Shown here: piece by piece, positions 1-8,057 of the stretch | How the letters are laid out: each line of letters starts with the position of its first letter | How positions within the stretch are numbered: position 1 is the first letter of the stretch | Source: Candidatus Blautia intestinipullorum | GTDB lineage: Bacteria; Bacillota; Clostridia; Lachnospirales; Lachnospiraceae | Assembly: GCA_019120475.1 (NCBI GenBank) | Contig: DWVA01000147.1 | Location: forward strand, 1 to 14,054 | DNA length: 14,054 nt | Direction of reading: 5' to 3' | Notes under the pieces: generated by a model | What the model was told of the DNA's origin: nothing | The model's database searches: none | The model's input: only the letters and a program-made list of their open reading frames with translations | Translations under genes and position numbers: made by a program

Positions 1-1023
1 GAAGTAATCAGCGAAATTGTTTTTAACACCTCTATGACAGGATATCTGGAAGTTATGACGGACCCGTCCTACGCAGGACAGGCTGTGTGCATGACATATC
101 CTCTCATAGGAAATTATGGAATCTGTTATGAGGATCAGGAGTCCAGGAAACCATGGGTGGACGGATTTATTGTCCGTGAATTATCCCGGGTGCCAAGCAA
201 CTTCAGAAGCGTAGACACTATTCAGCATTTTCTTGAAAAACATGATATACCAGGGATCGCAGGCATTGACACAAGAGCCCTGACAAAAATTCTCCGTGAA
301 AAAGGTACCATGAACGGTATGATCACAGTCAATGAAAATTATGATTTAGATGCAATTATCCCCCGTTTAAAAGAGTATACAACTGGAAAAGTAGTAGAAA
401 AGGTTACCTGCCGTGAGAAGGATCTGCTGAAAGGAGCAGGTCCGAAAGTGGCTTTGATGGATTTTGGCGCAAAGAGAAATATCGCCCGTTCTCTGAACAA
501 AAGAGGATGCCAGGTGACGATTTATCCTGCACTGACCACGGCGGAAGAGATCCTGAAAGACAATCCTGACGGGATCATGCTCAGCAACGGCCCCGGAGAT
601 CCAAAAGAATGCACTTCCATTATAAAGGAGATCCGCAAACTGTATGAGTCGGATGTGCCGATTTTTGCGATCTGCCTCGGACATCAGCTTATGGCGCTGG
701 CGGCAGGCGGGGATACTCATAAAATGAAGTACGGACACAGAGGCGGCAATCATCCGGTGAAAGACCTTTCCACTGGAAGAGTTTATATCTCTTCCCAGAA
801 CCATGGCTATGTGGTGGATGCGGAGGAACTGGAGAAGAAGCATATTGCCAGGCCGGCTTTTGTCAACGTCAACGACGGAACCAACGAGGGTATGGTCTAT
901 GAGGGCAAAAATATTTTCACTGTGCAGTTCCATCCGGAAGCATGCCCTGGACCGCAGGATTCCGGATATCTGTTTGACCGCTTTATGGAAATGATGGGAG
1001 GAAACGACAATGCCGAGAAATAA
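1..1023 (+). CDS. carA: Carbamoyl-phosphate synthase small (glutaminase) subunit, 5'-truncated by window edge
   Basis: The protein hydrolyses glutamine and channels ammonia to CarB for carbamoyl phosphate synthesis, feeding pyrimidine and arginine pathways in the cytoplasm. The frame is open from base 1; the first visible codons (EVISEIVFNTSMTGYLE) match the conserved segment about 30 residues into CarA, so the ATG at 34 is internal and roughly 25-30 N-terminal residues lie outside the window. The visible 340 residues plus that piece give about 365, normal for the family. The class I glutamine amidotransferase domain fills the C-terminal half: nucleophile Cys in FAICLGHQ (codon 673-675), His in VQFHPEA (931-933) and Glu (937-939) complete the triad, and the NGPGDP motif precedes them. 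It overlaps carB by 14 bp, with the carB ribosome site GGGAGG (996-1001) inside carA, indicating one operon and likely translational coupling. An arginine- or pyrimidine-specific role cannot be decided because the upstream region is absent. Confidence 0.97.
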   Translation, partial: EVISEIVFNTSMTGYLEVMTDPSYAGQAVCMTYPLIGNYGICYEDQESRKPWVDGFIVRELSRVPSNFRSVDTIQHFLEKHDIPGIAGIDTRALTKILREKGTMNGMITVNENYDLDAIIPRLKEYTTGKVVEKVTCREKDLLKGAGPKVALMDFGAKRNIARSLNKRGCQVTIYPALTTAEEILKDNPDGIMLSNGPGDPKECTSIIKEIRKLYESDVPIFAICLGHQLMALAAGGDTHKMKYGHRGGNHPVKDLSTGRVYISSQNHGYVVDAEELEKKHIARPAFVNVNDGTNEGMVYEGKNIFTVQFHPEACPGPQDSGYLFDRFMEMMGGNDNAEK

Positions 1024-4000
1024 AGAGATAAAAAAAGTCCTTGTGATCGGTTCCGGTCCGATTGTCATTGGACAGGCCGCGGAATTCGACTATGCAGGAA
1101 CACAGGCCTGCCGTTCCCTGAAAGAGGAAGGCATTGAAGTAGTGCTGCTGAACTCCAATCCCGCCACTATTATGACAGATAAGGATATTGCGGACAGAGT
1201 TTATATTGAGCCGCTGACTGTAGAGGTTGTGGAACAACTGATCCTGAAGGAAAAACCGGACAGCGTGCTGCCGACGCTGGGAGGTCAGGCCGGACTGAAT
1301 CTTGCTATGGAGCTGGAAGAAAAAGGCTTCCTGAAAGAACATCATGTACGTCTGATCGGTACGACTGCGGAGACCATCCGTAAGGCGGAGGACCGTCAGG
1401 AATTCAAAGATACCATGGAAAAGATCGGCGAACCGGTTGCGGCTTCCAAGGTAGTCACTACGGTGGAGGATGGACTTGCCTTTACAAAGACCATAGGTTA
1501 TCCGGTGGTCCTCCGTCCTGCCTATACTCTTGGAGGAAGCGGCGGCGGTATCGCCAACAACGAATATGAGCTGAGAGAGATTCTGGAAAACGGCCTTCGT
1601 CTTTCCAGAGTGGGTGAGGTGCTTGTAGAGCGCTGCATCGCCGGATGGAAGGAAATCGAGTATGAGGTAATGCGGGACAGTGCAGGCAACTGTATTACTG
1701 TCTGCAATATGGAGAATATCGACCCGGTAGGCGTTCATACAGGAGACTCCATTGTAGTGGCGCCTTCCCAGACGCTTGGAGACAAAGAATACCAGATGCT
1801 CCGTACCTCAGCGCTGAATATCATCACAGAGCTTGGAATCACTGGAGGATGCAACGTGCAGTATGCGCTCCATCCGGACAGTTTTGAATACTGCGTGATC
1901 GAGGTAAATCCCCGTGTAAGCCGTTCTTCTGCTCTTGCCAGCAAGGCAACAGGATATCCTATCGCCAAGGTGGCTGCAAAGATCGCTCTTGGCTATACGC
2001 TGGATGAGATCCCCAACGCCATTACAGGCAAAACCTATGCAAGCTTTGAGCCCATGCTCGACTACTGCGTGGTAAAAATCCCGCGTCTGCCTTTCGACAA
2101 ATTTATCACAGCCAAACGTACGCTGACCACACAGATGAAGGCTACCGGCGAGGTCATGAGTATCTGCAGCAATTTCGAGGGAGCGCTTATGAAGGCGATC
2201 CGTTCTCTGGAGCAGCATGTGGACAGCCTTATGTCTTATGATTTTACAGGGCTTGACGAGGATGAGCTGATCGAAGAGCTGGCGGTAGTGGACGACCGCC
2301 GTATCTGGAAGATCGCGGAAGCTGTACGAAGAGATATTTCCAGAGAATATATCCACCGTATTACAAAAATCGACCGCTGGTTTATTGATAAGATCGCCGT
2401 TCTTGTGGAGATGGAGCAGGCTCTGAAGACACAGCCGCTGACAGGAGAACTTCTTCTGGAAGCGAAGCGCATGGAATTTCCGGATTATGTGATCGGTCAG
2501 CTCTGCGGACGTACAGAAGAAGAGATCAAGGCGCTCAGAGCAGGCTATAAGATCCGGGCCGCATATAAAATGGTAGATACCTGCGCGGCAGAGTTTGCGG
2601 CAGCCACCCCGTATTACTATTCTGTATACGGCGGCCCGGATACGGAAAATGAGGCTGTGGCGACAAAAGATAAAAAGAAAGTACTTGTTCTTGGTTCCGG
2701 ACCTATCCGTATCGGACAGGGAATCGAGTTTGACTTCTGTTCCGTACACTGTACCTGGGCTTTCGCAAAGGAAGGATATGAGACGATCATCATCAACAAT
2801 AATCCGGAGACAGTCAGCACAGACTTTGACATTGCGGATAAGCTGTACTTTGAGCCCCTGACTCCGGAAGACGTGGAAAATATCGTCAATATCGAAAAGC
2901 CTGACGGAGCGGTCGTTCAGTTCGGCGGACAGACAGCCATCAAACTGACAGAAGCCCTGATGAAAATGGGTGTGAAGATCATGGGTACTTCTGCGGAGAA
3001 TGTAGACGCCGCAGAGGACAGAGAACTTTTCGACGGAATTCTGGAACAGTGCGGAATCCCCCGTCCGAAAGGACATACCGTATTTACTGCGGAGGAGGCG
3101 AAAAAAGCGGCCAACGAACTGGGTTATCCGGTTCTGGTGCGTCCTTCCTATGTACTTGGCGGCCAGGGCATGAGAATTGCGGTAAGCGACGAGGACGTAG
3201 AGGAATATATCGGTATTATCAATCAGATCGCCCAGGAACACCCCATTCTGGTAGATAAATATCTGATGGGAAAAGAAATCGAAGTAGACGCAGTCTGCGA
3301 CGGGGAGGACATCCTGATCCCGGGAATCATGGAACATATCGAGAGAGCCGGCATCCACTCAGGAGACAGTATTTCCGTATATCCTGCCAGAACCATCAGC
3401 GAGGGAGCAAAAGAGACGATCGCGGAATATACCCGCCGTCTGGCGAAGGCTCTTCATGTGGTCGGCATGATCAATATACAGTTTATTGTCTGCGGAGAGG
3501 AAGTTTATGTGATCGAGGTAAACCCGCGTTCCAGCCGTACTGTTCCCTATATCAGCAAGGTGACGGGAATCCCTATTGTTCCGCTGGCGACAAAAGTGAT
3601 TCTTGGATATAAGCTGAAAGAATTGGGCTATACCCCGGGACTTCAGCCGGAAGCGAAACATATTGCGATCAAGATGCCTGTGTTCTCCTTTGAGAAGATC
3701 CGGGGCGCGGATATCAGCCTGGGACCGGAGATGAAATCCACAGGAGAATGTCTCGGCATTGCGGAAACCTTTAACGAGGCTCTTTATAAGGCGTTCCTGG
3801 GAGCGGGGATTCGCCTTCCGAAATACCGCAACATGATCATCACTGTAAAGGACGAGGATCAGCAGGAGGTAGTGCCTATCGCCAGGAGGTTTGCCGCCCT
3901 GGGATACCGTATTTATGCGACAAGGGGAACCGCCCGTGTTCTGAAGGAAAACGGCATCAAAGCAATCCGTACCAATAAGCTGGAGCAGCCGGCGCCGAAC

Positions 4001-4225
4001 CTGATGGATCTGATTCTGGGACATAAGATCGACGTGGTGATCGACACGCCGCCTCAGGGTGTGGAACATCAGAAGGACGGTTTTGTGATCAGAAGAAACG
4101 CTATTGAAACAGGAGTCAATGTTCTGACCAGTCTGGATACGGCGGAGGCGCTTGTTACCAGCCTTGAAAATACAGATCTGAACCATCTGACCCTGATCGA
4201 TATTGCGACCATTGCGGACAGATAA
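1010..4225 (+). CDS. carB: Carbamoyl-phosphate synthase large subunit
   Basis: This synthetase makes carbamoyl phosphate from bicarbonate, ammonia delivered by CarA, and two ATP. At 1071 residues it has the full family length. The internal duplication is visible. The first half begins with a GSGPIVIGQAAEFDYAGTQA motif near residue 14 and contains an ATP-grasp domain with GGSGGGIA and EVNPRVSRSSALAS. The second half begins near residue 556 with GSGPIRIGQGIEFD and repeats the plan with GGQGMRIA and EVNPRSSRTVPYIS. The connecting segment carries the typical CAAEFAAATPYYYS stretch. From about residue 941 the C-terminal methylglyoxal-synthase-like domain (ITVKDED, YATRGTARVL, DTPPQG) is the family's allosteric effector site. 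The ATG at 1010 follows GGGAGG by 8 bases. A terminator lies 58 bases after the stop, so carB probably ends the operon. No defect in key motifs was seen. Confidence 0.98.
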   Translation: MPRNKEIKKVLVIGSGPIVIGQAAEFDYAGTQACRSLKEEGIEVVLLNSNPATIMTDKDIADRVYIEPLTVEVVEQLILKEKPDSVLPTLGGQAGLNLAMELEEKGFLKEHHVRLIGTTAETIRKAEDRQEFKDTMEKIGEPVAASKVVTTVEDGLAFTKTIGYPVVLRPAYTLGGSGGGIANNEYELREILENGLRLSRVGEVLVERCIAGWKEIEYEVMRDSAGNCITVCNMENIDPVGVHTGDSIVVAPSQTLGDKEYQMLRTSALNIITELGITGGCNVQYALHPDSFEYCVIEVNPRVSRSSALASKATGYPIAKVAAKIALGYTLDEIPNAITGKTYASFEPMLDYCVVKIPRLPFDKFITAKRTLTTQMKATGEVMSICSNFEGALMKAIRSLEQHVDSLMSYDFTGLDEDELIEELAVVDDRRIWKIAEAVRRDISREYIHRITKIDRWFIDKIAVLVEMEQALKTQPLTGELLLEAKRMEFPDYVIGQLCGRTEEEIKALRAGYKIRAAYKMVDTCAAEFAAATPYYYSVYGGPDTENEAVATKDKKKVLVLGSGPIRIGQGIEFDFCSVHCTWAFAKEGYETIIINNNPETVSTDFDIADKLYFEPLTPEDVENIVNIEKPDGAVVQFGGQTAIKLTEALMKMGVKIMGTSAENVDAAEDRELFDGILEQCGIPRPKGHTVFTAEEAKKAANELGYPVLVRPSYVLGGQGMRIAVSDEDVEEYIGIINQIAQEHPILVDKYLMGKEIEVDAVCDGEDILIPGIMEHIERAGIHSGDSISVYPARTISEGAKETIAEYTRRLAKALHVVGMINIQFIVCGEEVYVIEVNPRSSRTVPYISKVTGIPIVPLATKVILGYKLKELGYTPGLQPEAKHIAIKMPVFSFEKIRGADISLGPEMKSTGECLGIAETFNEALYKAFLGAGIRLPKYRNMIITVKDEDQQEVVPIARRFAALGYRIYATRGTARVLKENGIKAIRTNKLEQPAPNLMDLILGHKIDVVIDTPPQGVEHQKDGFVIRRNAIETGVNVLTSLDTAEALVTSLENTDLNHLTLIDIATIADR

Positions 4226-4282
4226 ACATAAAATAAAAATATTCTCTGAAAGGCGCATATAGGAGCTGCAAAGAGACGGAAG

Positions 4283-4320
4283 ACCGGAGGAAAGTAAAAT
4301 CCTCCGGTTTCCTGTTTTCT
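4283..4320 (+). terminator. Intrinsic terminator after carAB
   Basis: A perfect 9-bp stem, ACCGGAGGA (4283-4291) with TCCTCCGGT (4300-4308) and an 8-base A-rich loop, is followed by a T-rich run TTCCTGTTTTCTTT. One bulged G allows the stem to extend with GGAA/TTCC. It sits 57 bases after the carB stop and before the uppP promoter, so it separates the two units. The T tract is interrupted, so some read-through is possible. Confidence 0.8.
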
Positions 4321-4356
4321 TTCGGATTTTTCGCGGCGGAATAAGGCGGAAGATGG

Positions 4357-4385
4357 TTTACGGACAGGCAAATCTGTAATATACT
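4357..4385 (+). promoter_or_regulatory. Sigma-A-type promoter for uppP (and probably glpK)
   Basis: A -35 box TTTACG (4357-4362, 4 of 6 matches to TTGACA) is separated by exactly 17 bases from a -10 box TATACT (4380-4385, 5 of 6 matches). The expected start of transcription is about 4391-4393, which puts the first nucleotides of the RNA at a hairpin. It lies downstream of the carB terminator, as expected for an independent unit. This is a consensus match by eye; there is no expression evidence. Confidence 0.6.
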
Positions 4386-4390
4386 TATAG

Positions 4391-4483
4391 AAACCGGAGT
4401 ATGCAAAAAATCAAGACTCCGGAGAAAACGCAGCGCCGCTGTACAGAACGCCTGTACATTAGTGCGGAAGAAAGGAAAAGAAT
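4391..4483 (+). promoter_or_regulatory. Structured 5' leader of uppP mRNA
   Basis: The predicted leader of about 90 bases holds two hairpins. The first pairs CCGGAGT (4394-4400) with ACTCCGG (4416-4422) around a 15-base A-rich loop. The second pairs TGTACA (4440-4445) with TGTACA (4453-4458) around a 7-base loop, and CCGC (4436-4439) with GCGG (4464-4467) can extend it across an asymmetric bulge. The ribosome site GAAAGGA follows just before the ATG at 4484. I do not recognise a known riboswitch class. No T tract follows either hairpin, so if regulatory it would more likely act on translation or RNA stability than as a terminator. Confidence 0.4.
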
Positions 4484-5389
4484 ATGAATATTGTGGAATT
4501 TATAAAAGCCGTGTTCCTGGGAATTGTGGAAGGGATCACGGAATGGCTTCCCATCAGCAGCACCGGACATATGATCCTGGTGGATGAATTCATCAAGCTG
4601 GATGTGACGCCGGAATTTAAGGAATTTTTTCTTGTGGTGATACAGCTTGGGGCGATCCTGGCGGTAGTGGTCCTATACTGGAGCAAACTGTGGCCGTTTT
4701 ATATACGGGAGATCCCGAAGAAGAAACAGGCGGCGATCCGTTCGCAGGGAGCGGTATCCCGGTGGGTGCTGACTTTTGTGGAAAAATACTGCGACAAGGA
4801 AAAGTGGATCCTCTGGTTTAAGATTCTGGTGGCCTGTATACCAACTATCGTGATCGCGCTGCCTTTCAATGATGTGATCGAGGAAAAGTTCAATAACTAT
4901 GTGGTGGTCGCTATTGCGCTGATCGTTTACGGCGTGATCTTCATTATTATTGAAAATTATAACAAAAAGAGACGTCCTGTCTGTACTTCGCTGGAGGATA
5001 TGAGCTTTAAGACCGCGTTCCTGATCGGAATTTTCCAGGTGCTGTCGGTGATCCCGGGAACCTCCCGTTCCGGTTCCACCATCATAGGAGGAATCCTTGT
5101 GGGAACTTCCAGGACAGTAGCGGCGGAGTTTACCTTCTTTCTGGCGATCCCGGTCATGTTCGGAGCCAGCCTGTTAAAACTTGTAAAATTCGGATTTGCG
5201 TTTACCGGAACAGAAGTCGTGATTCTGGTCACCGGTGTTGTGGTGGCTTTTGTAGTTTCGATCCTGGCGATCAAGTTCCTGATGGGTTACATCAAGAAAC
5301 ATGATTTCAAGGCCTTTGGATGGTACAGAATCATACTTGGCGTGCTGGTGCTGGGATATTTTATTGGAAAAAACGTCCTTATGGCGTAG
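4484..5389 (+). CDS. uppP: Undecaprenyl-diphosphatase (BacA/UppP family)
   Basis: This integral membrane enzyme dephosphorylates undecaprenyl diphosphate to undecaprenyl phosphate, recycling the lipid carrier for peptidoglycan and other wall polymers; overproduction confers bacitracin tolerance in this family. The two signature regions are present: E16-xxx-E20 within EGITEWLPISSTGH near the N-terminus, and PGTSRSGST at residues 191-199, whose Arg195 corresponds to the essential arginine of the family. Hydrophobic segments alternate through the protein, as expected for a multi-pass membrane enzyme. At 301 residues it is about 30 longer than the E. coli protein; the extra length is a Lys-rich, cytoplasm-like loop around residues 75-110 (IPKKKQAAIRSQ onward). 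The start has a GAAAGGA site 5-8 bases upstream. glpK follows after 57 bases with no terminator between them, so the two are probably co-transcribed. Confidence 0.96.
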   Translation: MNIVEFIKAVFLGIVEGITEWLPISSTGHMILVDEFIKLDVTPEFKEFFLVVIQLGAILAVVVLYWSKLWPFYIREIPKKKQAAIRSQGAVSRWVLTFVEKYCDKEKWILWFKILVACIPTIVIALPFNDVIEEKFNNYVVVAIALIVYGVIFIIIENYNKKRRPVCTSLEDMSFKTAFLIGIFQVLSVIPGTSRSGSTIIGGILVGTSRTVAAEFTFFLAIPVMFGASLLKLVKFGFAFTGTEVVILVTGVVVAFVVSILAIKFLMGYIKKHDFKAFGWYRIILGVLVLGYFIGKNVLMA

Positions 5390-5446
5390 AGAAAGATGGA
5401 CGGAAAACGTCGGTAAAAAATGAAAAAGCAGGAAGGAAGGTGCTTT

Positions 5447-6964
5447 ATGGGCAAATATATTATGGCGATGGATCAGGGAACTACAAGCTCCCGGTGTATT
5501 CTTTTTGACAAGGCAGGGAATATCTGCAGTGTGGCGCAGAAGGAATTTGCCCAGTATTATCCGCATCCCGGATGGGTTGAGCACGATCCCCATGAAATAT
5601 GGTCCTCTCAGATGGCAGTTGCCATTGAAGCTATGGGAAGGATCGGAGCGGACGCGGGAGATATTGCCGCGATCGGCATTACCAATCAGAGAGAGACGAC
5701 CATTGTCTGGGATAAAAGAACCGGAAACCCCATCTATCCGGCAATCGTATGGCAGTGCCGCCGTACAGCCGGTATGGTGGAAGAACTGAAAAAAGACGGT
5801 TTCGCAGACAGGATCCGTGAAAAAACAGGACTCATACCGGACGCCTATTTTTCGGCGACAAAAATAAAATGGATCCTTGACTATGTGCATGGCGCCCGTG
5901 AAGCGGCAGAAAGAGGAGAGCTTCTGTTTGGAACGGTAGATACCTGGCTGATCTGGAAGCTGACGAAAGGTCAGGTCCATGTTACAGATTACACCAATGC
6001 GTCCCGTACAATGTTGTTTGACATTTACAAAAAACAATGGGATAATGAAATCCTGGAAAGATTCGGAATTCCTGCGTCCATGCTTCCGGAAGTGAAGCCC
6101 AGCAGCAGTATTTACGGATATACAAACGAAAACCTCATAGGAGGCCGTATTCCCATATCCGGAGCGGCGGGAGACCAGCAGGCGGCATTGTTCGGCCAGT
6201 GCTGCTTTGCGCCGGGAGATGTAAAAAATACATATGGTACAGGCTGTTTTCTCCTGATGCATACAGGAGACCGGCCGGTGCGTTCCGGACATGGACTTCT
6301 TACGACAATTGCGGTGAATCCTGACGGTTCTCCGGGATATGCGCTGGAAGGAAGTGTGTTCGTGGCAGGCGCGGCGATCCAGTGGCTGCGGGATGAAATG
6401 CAGATTCTGCAGAATGCAGCGGAGTCTGAGATTTACTGCCTGTCCGTTCCGGATACAAACGGAGTATATGTGGTGCCTGCTTTTACAGGACTGGGCGCGC
6501 CCTACTGGGATCAGTACGCGAGAGGAGCGGTCGTAGGATTGACAAGAGGAGCGGGAAAAGCGCACCTGATCCGCGCGACGGTGGAATCTTTGGCTTACCA
6601 GGTATCTGATGTGATCCGCGCCATGGAAATGGATTCTGGAATGAAACTCAGTTCTCTCCGCGTAGACGGCGGGGCAAGCGCAAATAACTTTCTCATGCAG
6701 TTCCAGTCAGACATTCTGAACGCCCGTGTAGTCCGGCCAAGCTGTATCGAGACGACGGCACTGGGAGCGGCGTATCTTGCGGGACTGGCAGTAGGATTCT
6801 GGGAAAACGCCGGAGAGATCAGAAAGAATTGGAAGAAGGAACGGGAATTTCATCCTGAAATCACAGAAAAATACAGACAAAAACTTCTGAAAGGCTGGAA
6901 GAAAGCTGTTAAATGCACTTTCGACTGGGCGAAAGAAGAAATCGATTCCGAAGATGGAAATTGA
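5447..6964 (+). CDS. glpK: Glycerol kinase
   Basis: The enzyme phosphorylates glycerol with ATP to sn-glycerol-3-phosphate in the cytoplasm, supplying glycolysis or phospholipid synthesis. The FGGY-kinase fold is complete: phosphate-binding MDQGTTSSR at residues 8-16, GITNQRETT, the glycerol-contacting WQCRR segment, catalytic Asp243 in AAGDQQAALFG, and the ATP-side VDGGASANNF and ETTALGAAYLAG motifs. Length is 505 residues, as in E. coli. I chose the ATG at 5447 because GGAAGGAAGG ends six bases before it and the protein then begins directly at the kinase motif; the upstream ATG at 5420 lacks such a site. The loop before the catalytic Asp ends in Gly-Gly-Arg (Arg234), like the E. coli loop that binds fructose-1,6-bisphosphate. 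It has no His where Gram-positive enzymes phosphorylated by HPr carry one. No glpF or glpD is next to it in the window. Confidence 0.97.
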   Translation: MGKYIMAMDQGTTSSRCILFDKAGNICSVAQKEFAQYYPHPGWVEHDPHEIWSSQMAVAIEAMGRIGADAGDIAAIGITNQRETTIVWDKRTGNPIYPAIVWQCRRTAGMVEELKKDGFADRIREKTGLIPDAYFSATKIKWILDYVHGAREAAERGELLFGTVDTWLIWKLTKGQVHVTDYTNASRTMLFDIYKKQWDNEILERFGIPASMLPEVKPSSSIYGYTNENLIGGRIPISGAAGDQQAALFGQCCFAPGDVKNTYGTGCFLLMHTGDRPVRSGHGLLTTIAVNPDGSPGYALEGSVFVAGAAIQWLRDEMQILQNAAESEIYCLSVPDTNGVYVVPAFTGLGAPYWDQYARGAVVGLTRGAGKAHLIRATVESLAYQVSDVIRAMEMDSGMKLSSLRVDGGASANNFLMQFQSDILNARVVRPSCIETTALGAAYLAGLAVGFWENAGEIRKNWKKEREFHPEITEKYRQKLLKGWKKAVKCTFDWAKEEIDSEDGN

Positions 6965-6978
6965 GGATTTTTGCCAAT

Positions 6979-6991
6979 ATCCAAGTTGGAT
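6979..6991. repeat. 13-bp palindrome between glpK and the lipoprotein gene
   Basis: ATCCAA-G-TTGGAT is a perfect inverted repeat with a one-base centre, too tight to fold as a hairpin but of a size suited to a dimeric DNA-binding protein. It sits 15 bases after glpK and 49 before the next gene. The surrounding 75-base gap has no clear terminator; only a weak promoter candidate is visible (TTGCCA at 6971-6976 with a poor -10). Function is unknown and chance is a real possibility. Confidence 0.25.
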
Positions 6992-7039
6992 GATCATAGA
7001 ACCTCTGACAAGCGGTTTTAGAAAGGAAGGTATGCGATA

Positions 7040-8047
7040 ATGAAAAAAAGCAGAATATTTTTAATAGCAGCCGGTACGGCAATGGCTCTGACACTTGCCG
7101 GATGCGGCACGAAGGAAGAGGCACCTCAGGTAACGCCTACTCCTGTGCCTACGGCAACTCCTACGGCGGTTCCCGCGACAGTGACTCCTGCACCTACGGC
7201 GACGCCTGCCCCCAGGGTGATCGGCGTAAAAACTTCTCAGTCTAAATTTTTTTACCTTACAAATAATCTGGGAACAAATCTGAGAGAAATATATCTGAGG
7301 ACTTCAGGGACAGAGGAATGGGGCAAAAATCTTATTCCATCAGAATCGATCATACAGGATAACGAGCAGGTGCAGATGTACTATTCATCCGGATCTTCCG
7401 CAATGGAAAGCGGTTCTTCAGAAGAATCTTCCGGAGATACAGGTTCTTCGGATTCTTCCCTTTATGACATGAAGGTTGTTACGGCCGATGGGAATACTTA
7501 TGAGATTTACAGCATAGAAACAGGCGATATGGAAAAGGCGACTCTGACTATGGATGAAGACAGCGGTGTGGCATATCTGCGCTATATGAGTCTGTCTTCC
7601 AACAGCGAGATGGATACAAGGGAAAATTCCCAGCAGACCGGGTATGGCGAGGATTCCGGGGATTCCTATGGTTATACGGAAGAGTATTACGACAGTACCC
7701 AGGATGATTCCTACGATGACAGTTCCGATGATTCCTATGATGACAGTACGGACGATTCCTATGATGACAGTACAGATGGTTCTTATGATGATAGTTCCGA
7801 CGGTTATTATGACGACAGTGGAGATGATTCTTCTGACGACGGCTCTGACGGCTATTACGATGACAGTTCCGATGATTCTTCCGATGCCAGCAGTTCTGAC
7901 GGTTCTTATGATGACAGTTCTGATGGCTATTACGATGACGGTTCTGATGATTCTTATGTGGATGCCGGAGGAGATGACGGAGATTCCGGCTATGATGACG
8001 GGGCGGATTATGCTGATGACGATGAAGTCCCCTGGGATTACCAATAG
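7040..8047 (+). CDS. Secreted lipoprotein with Asp/Ser/Tyr octapeptide-repeat tail, unknown function
   Basis: The 335-residue product starts with a lipoprotein signal peptide: charged MKKSR, a hydrophobic stretch, and lipobox LAGC with Cys22, so it should be anchored to the outer face of the membrane. A Thr/Pro/Ala-rich linker follows (about residues 31-58), then a globular, beta-rich-looking domain (about 60-190) with a FYLTNNLGTNLREIYLRT...EEWGKNL start and a YDMKVVTADGNTYEIYS second half. A Ser-rich, Gly-containing insertion (about 115-137) splits this domain. The tail from about residue 222 is made of roughly ten 8-residue units of form DDSYDDSS, then more acidic sequence ending in EVPWDYQ. 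There is no LPxTG sorting signal. The start has AGGAAGG nine bases upstream. The gene is followed by a strong terminator. Function is unknown; surface cation binding or wall interaction are guesses from composition only. Confidence 0.9.
   Translation: MKKSRIFLIAAGTAMALTLAGCGTKEEAPQVTPTPVPTATPTAVPATVTPAPTATPAPRVIGVKTSQSKFFYLTNNLGTNLREIYLRTSGTEEWGKNLIPSESIIQDNEQVQMYYSSGSSAMESGSSEESSGDTGSSDSSLYDMKVVTADGNTYEIYSIETGDMEKATLTMDEDSGVAYLRYMSLSSNSEMDTRENSQQTGYGEDSGDSYGYTEEYYDSTQDDSYDDSSDDSYDDSTDDSYDDSTDGSYDDSSDGYYDDSGDDSSDDGSDGYYDDSSDDSSDASSSDGSYDDSSDGYYDDGSDDSYVDAGGDDGDSGYDDGADYADDDEVPWDYQ
7703..7945 (+). repeat. 24-bp tandem coding repeats (about ten units)
   Basis: Units start at 7703, 7727, 7751, 7775, 7799, 7823, 7847, 7871 (27 bp, one extra codon), 7898 and 7922. 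Each encodes D-[D/G]-[S/Y]-[Y/S]-D-D-[S/G]-[S/T/G]. The first three are near-identical in DNA (GAT GAT TCC TAT GAT GAC AGT plus one codon); later units drift and alternate DDSY, DGSY and DGYY types. Such arrays commonly change copy number by slippage or recombination. Degenerate Asp/Gly/Tyr-rich sequence continues to the end of the gene. Confidence 0.92.
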
Positions 8048-8057
8048 AGAAAGTGAG

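Noticed and set aside
1808..3358. 516-residue open frame antisense to carB
   Set aside because: It lies wholly inside carB, resembles no protein family I know, has no supporting ribosome site, and reflects codon bias on the coding strand.
5399..5411. Small hairpin GACG-N5-CGTC between uppP and glpK
   Set aside because: A 4-bp stem with no T tract is expected by chance and does not look like a terminator.
5174..6565. 463-residue open frame antisense to uppP and glpK
   Set aside because: It spans two well-conserved genes on the other strand and its translation is Cys/His/Arg-rich nonsense without domain features.
7032..7040. Two-codon mini-ORF ATG CGA TAA overlapping the lipoprotein start
   Set aside because: Its ATG is one base from the AGGAAGG site, too close for initiation; probably chance.
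7703..7945. CRISPR-like array
   Set aside because: The repeats are contiguous 24-bp coding units with no unique spacers, in frame with the lipoprotein gene.
7418..8044. Hydrophobic Ile/Val-repeat open frame antisense to the lipoprotein, and the Met/Thr-rich frame at 7644-8120
   Set aside because: Both are by-products of the 24-bp repeat, which lacks stop codons in other frames; neither has a start context of its own.
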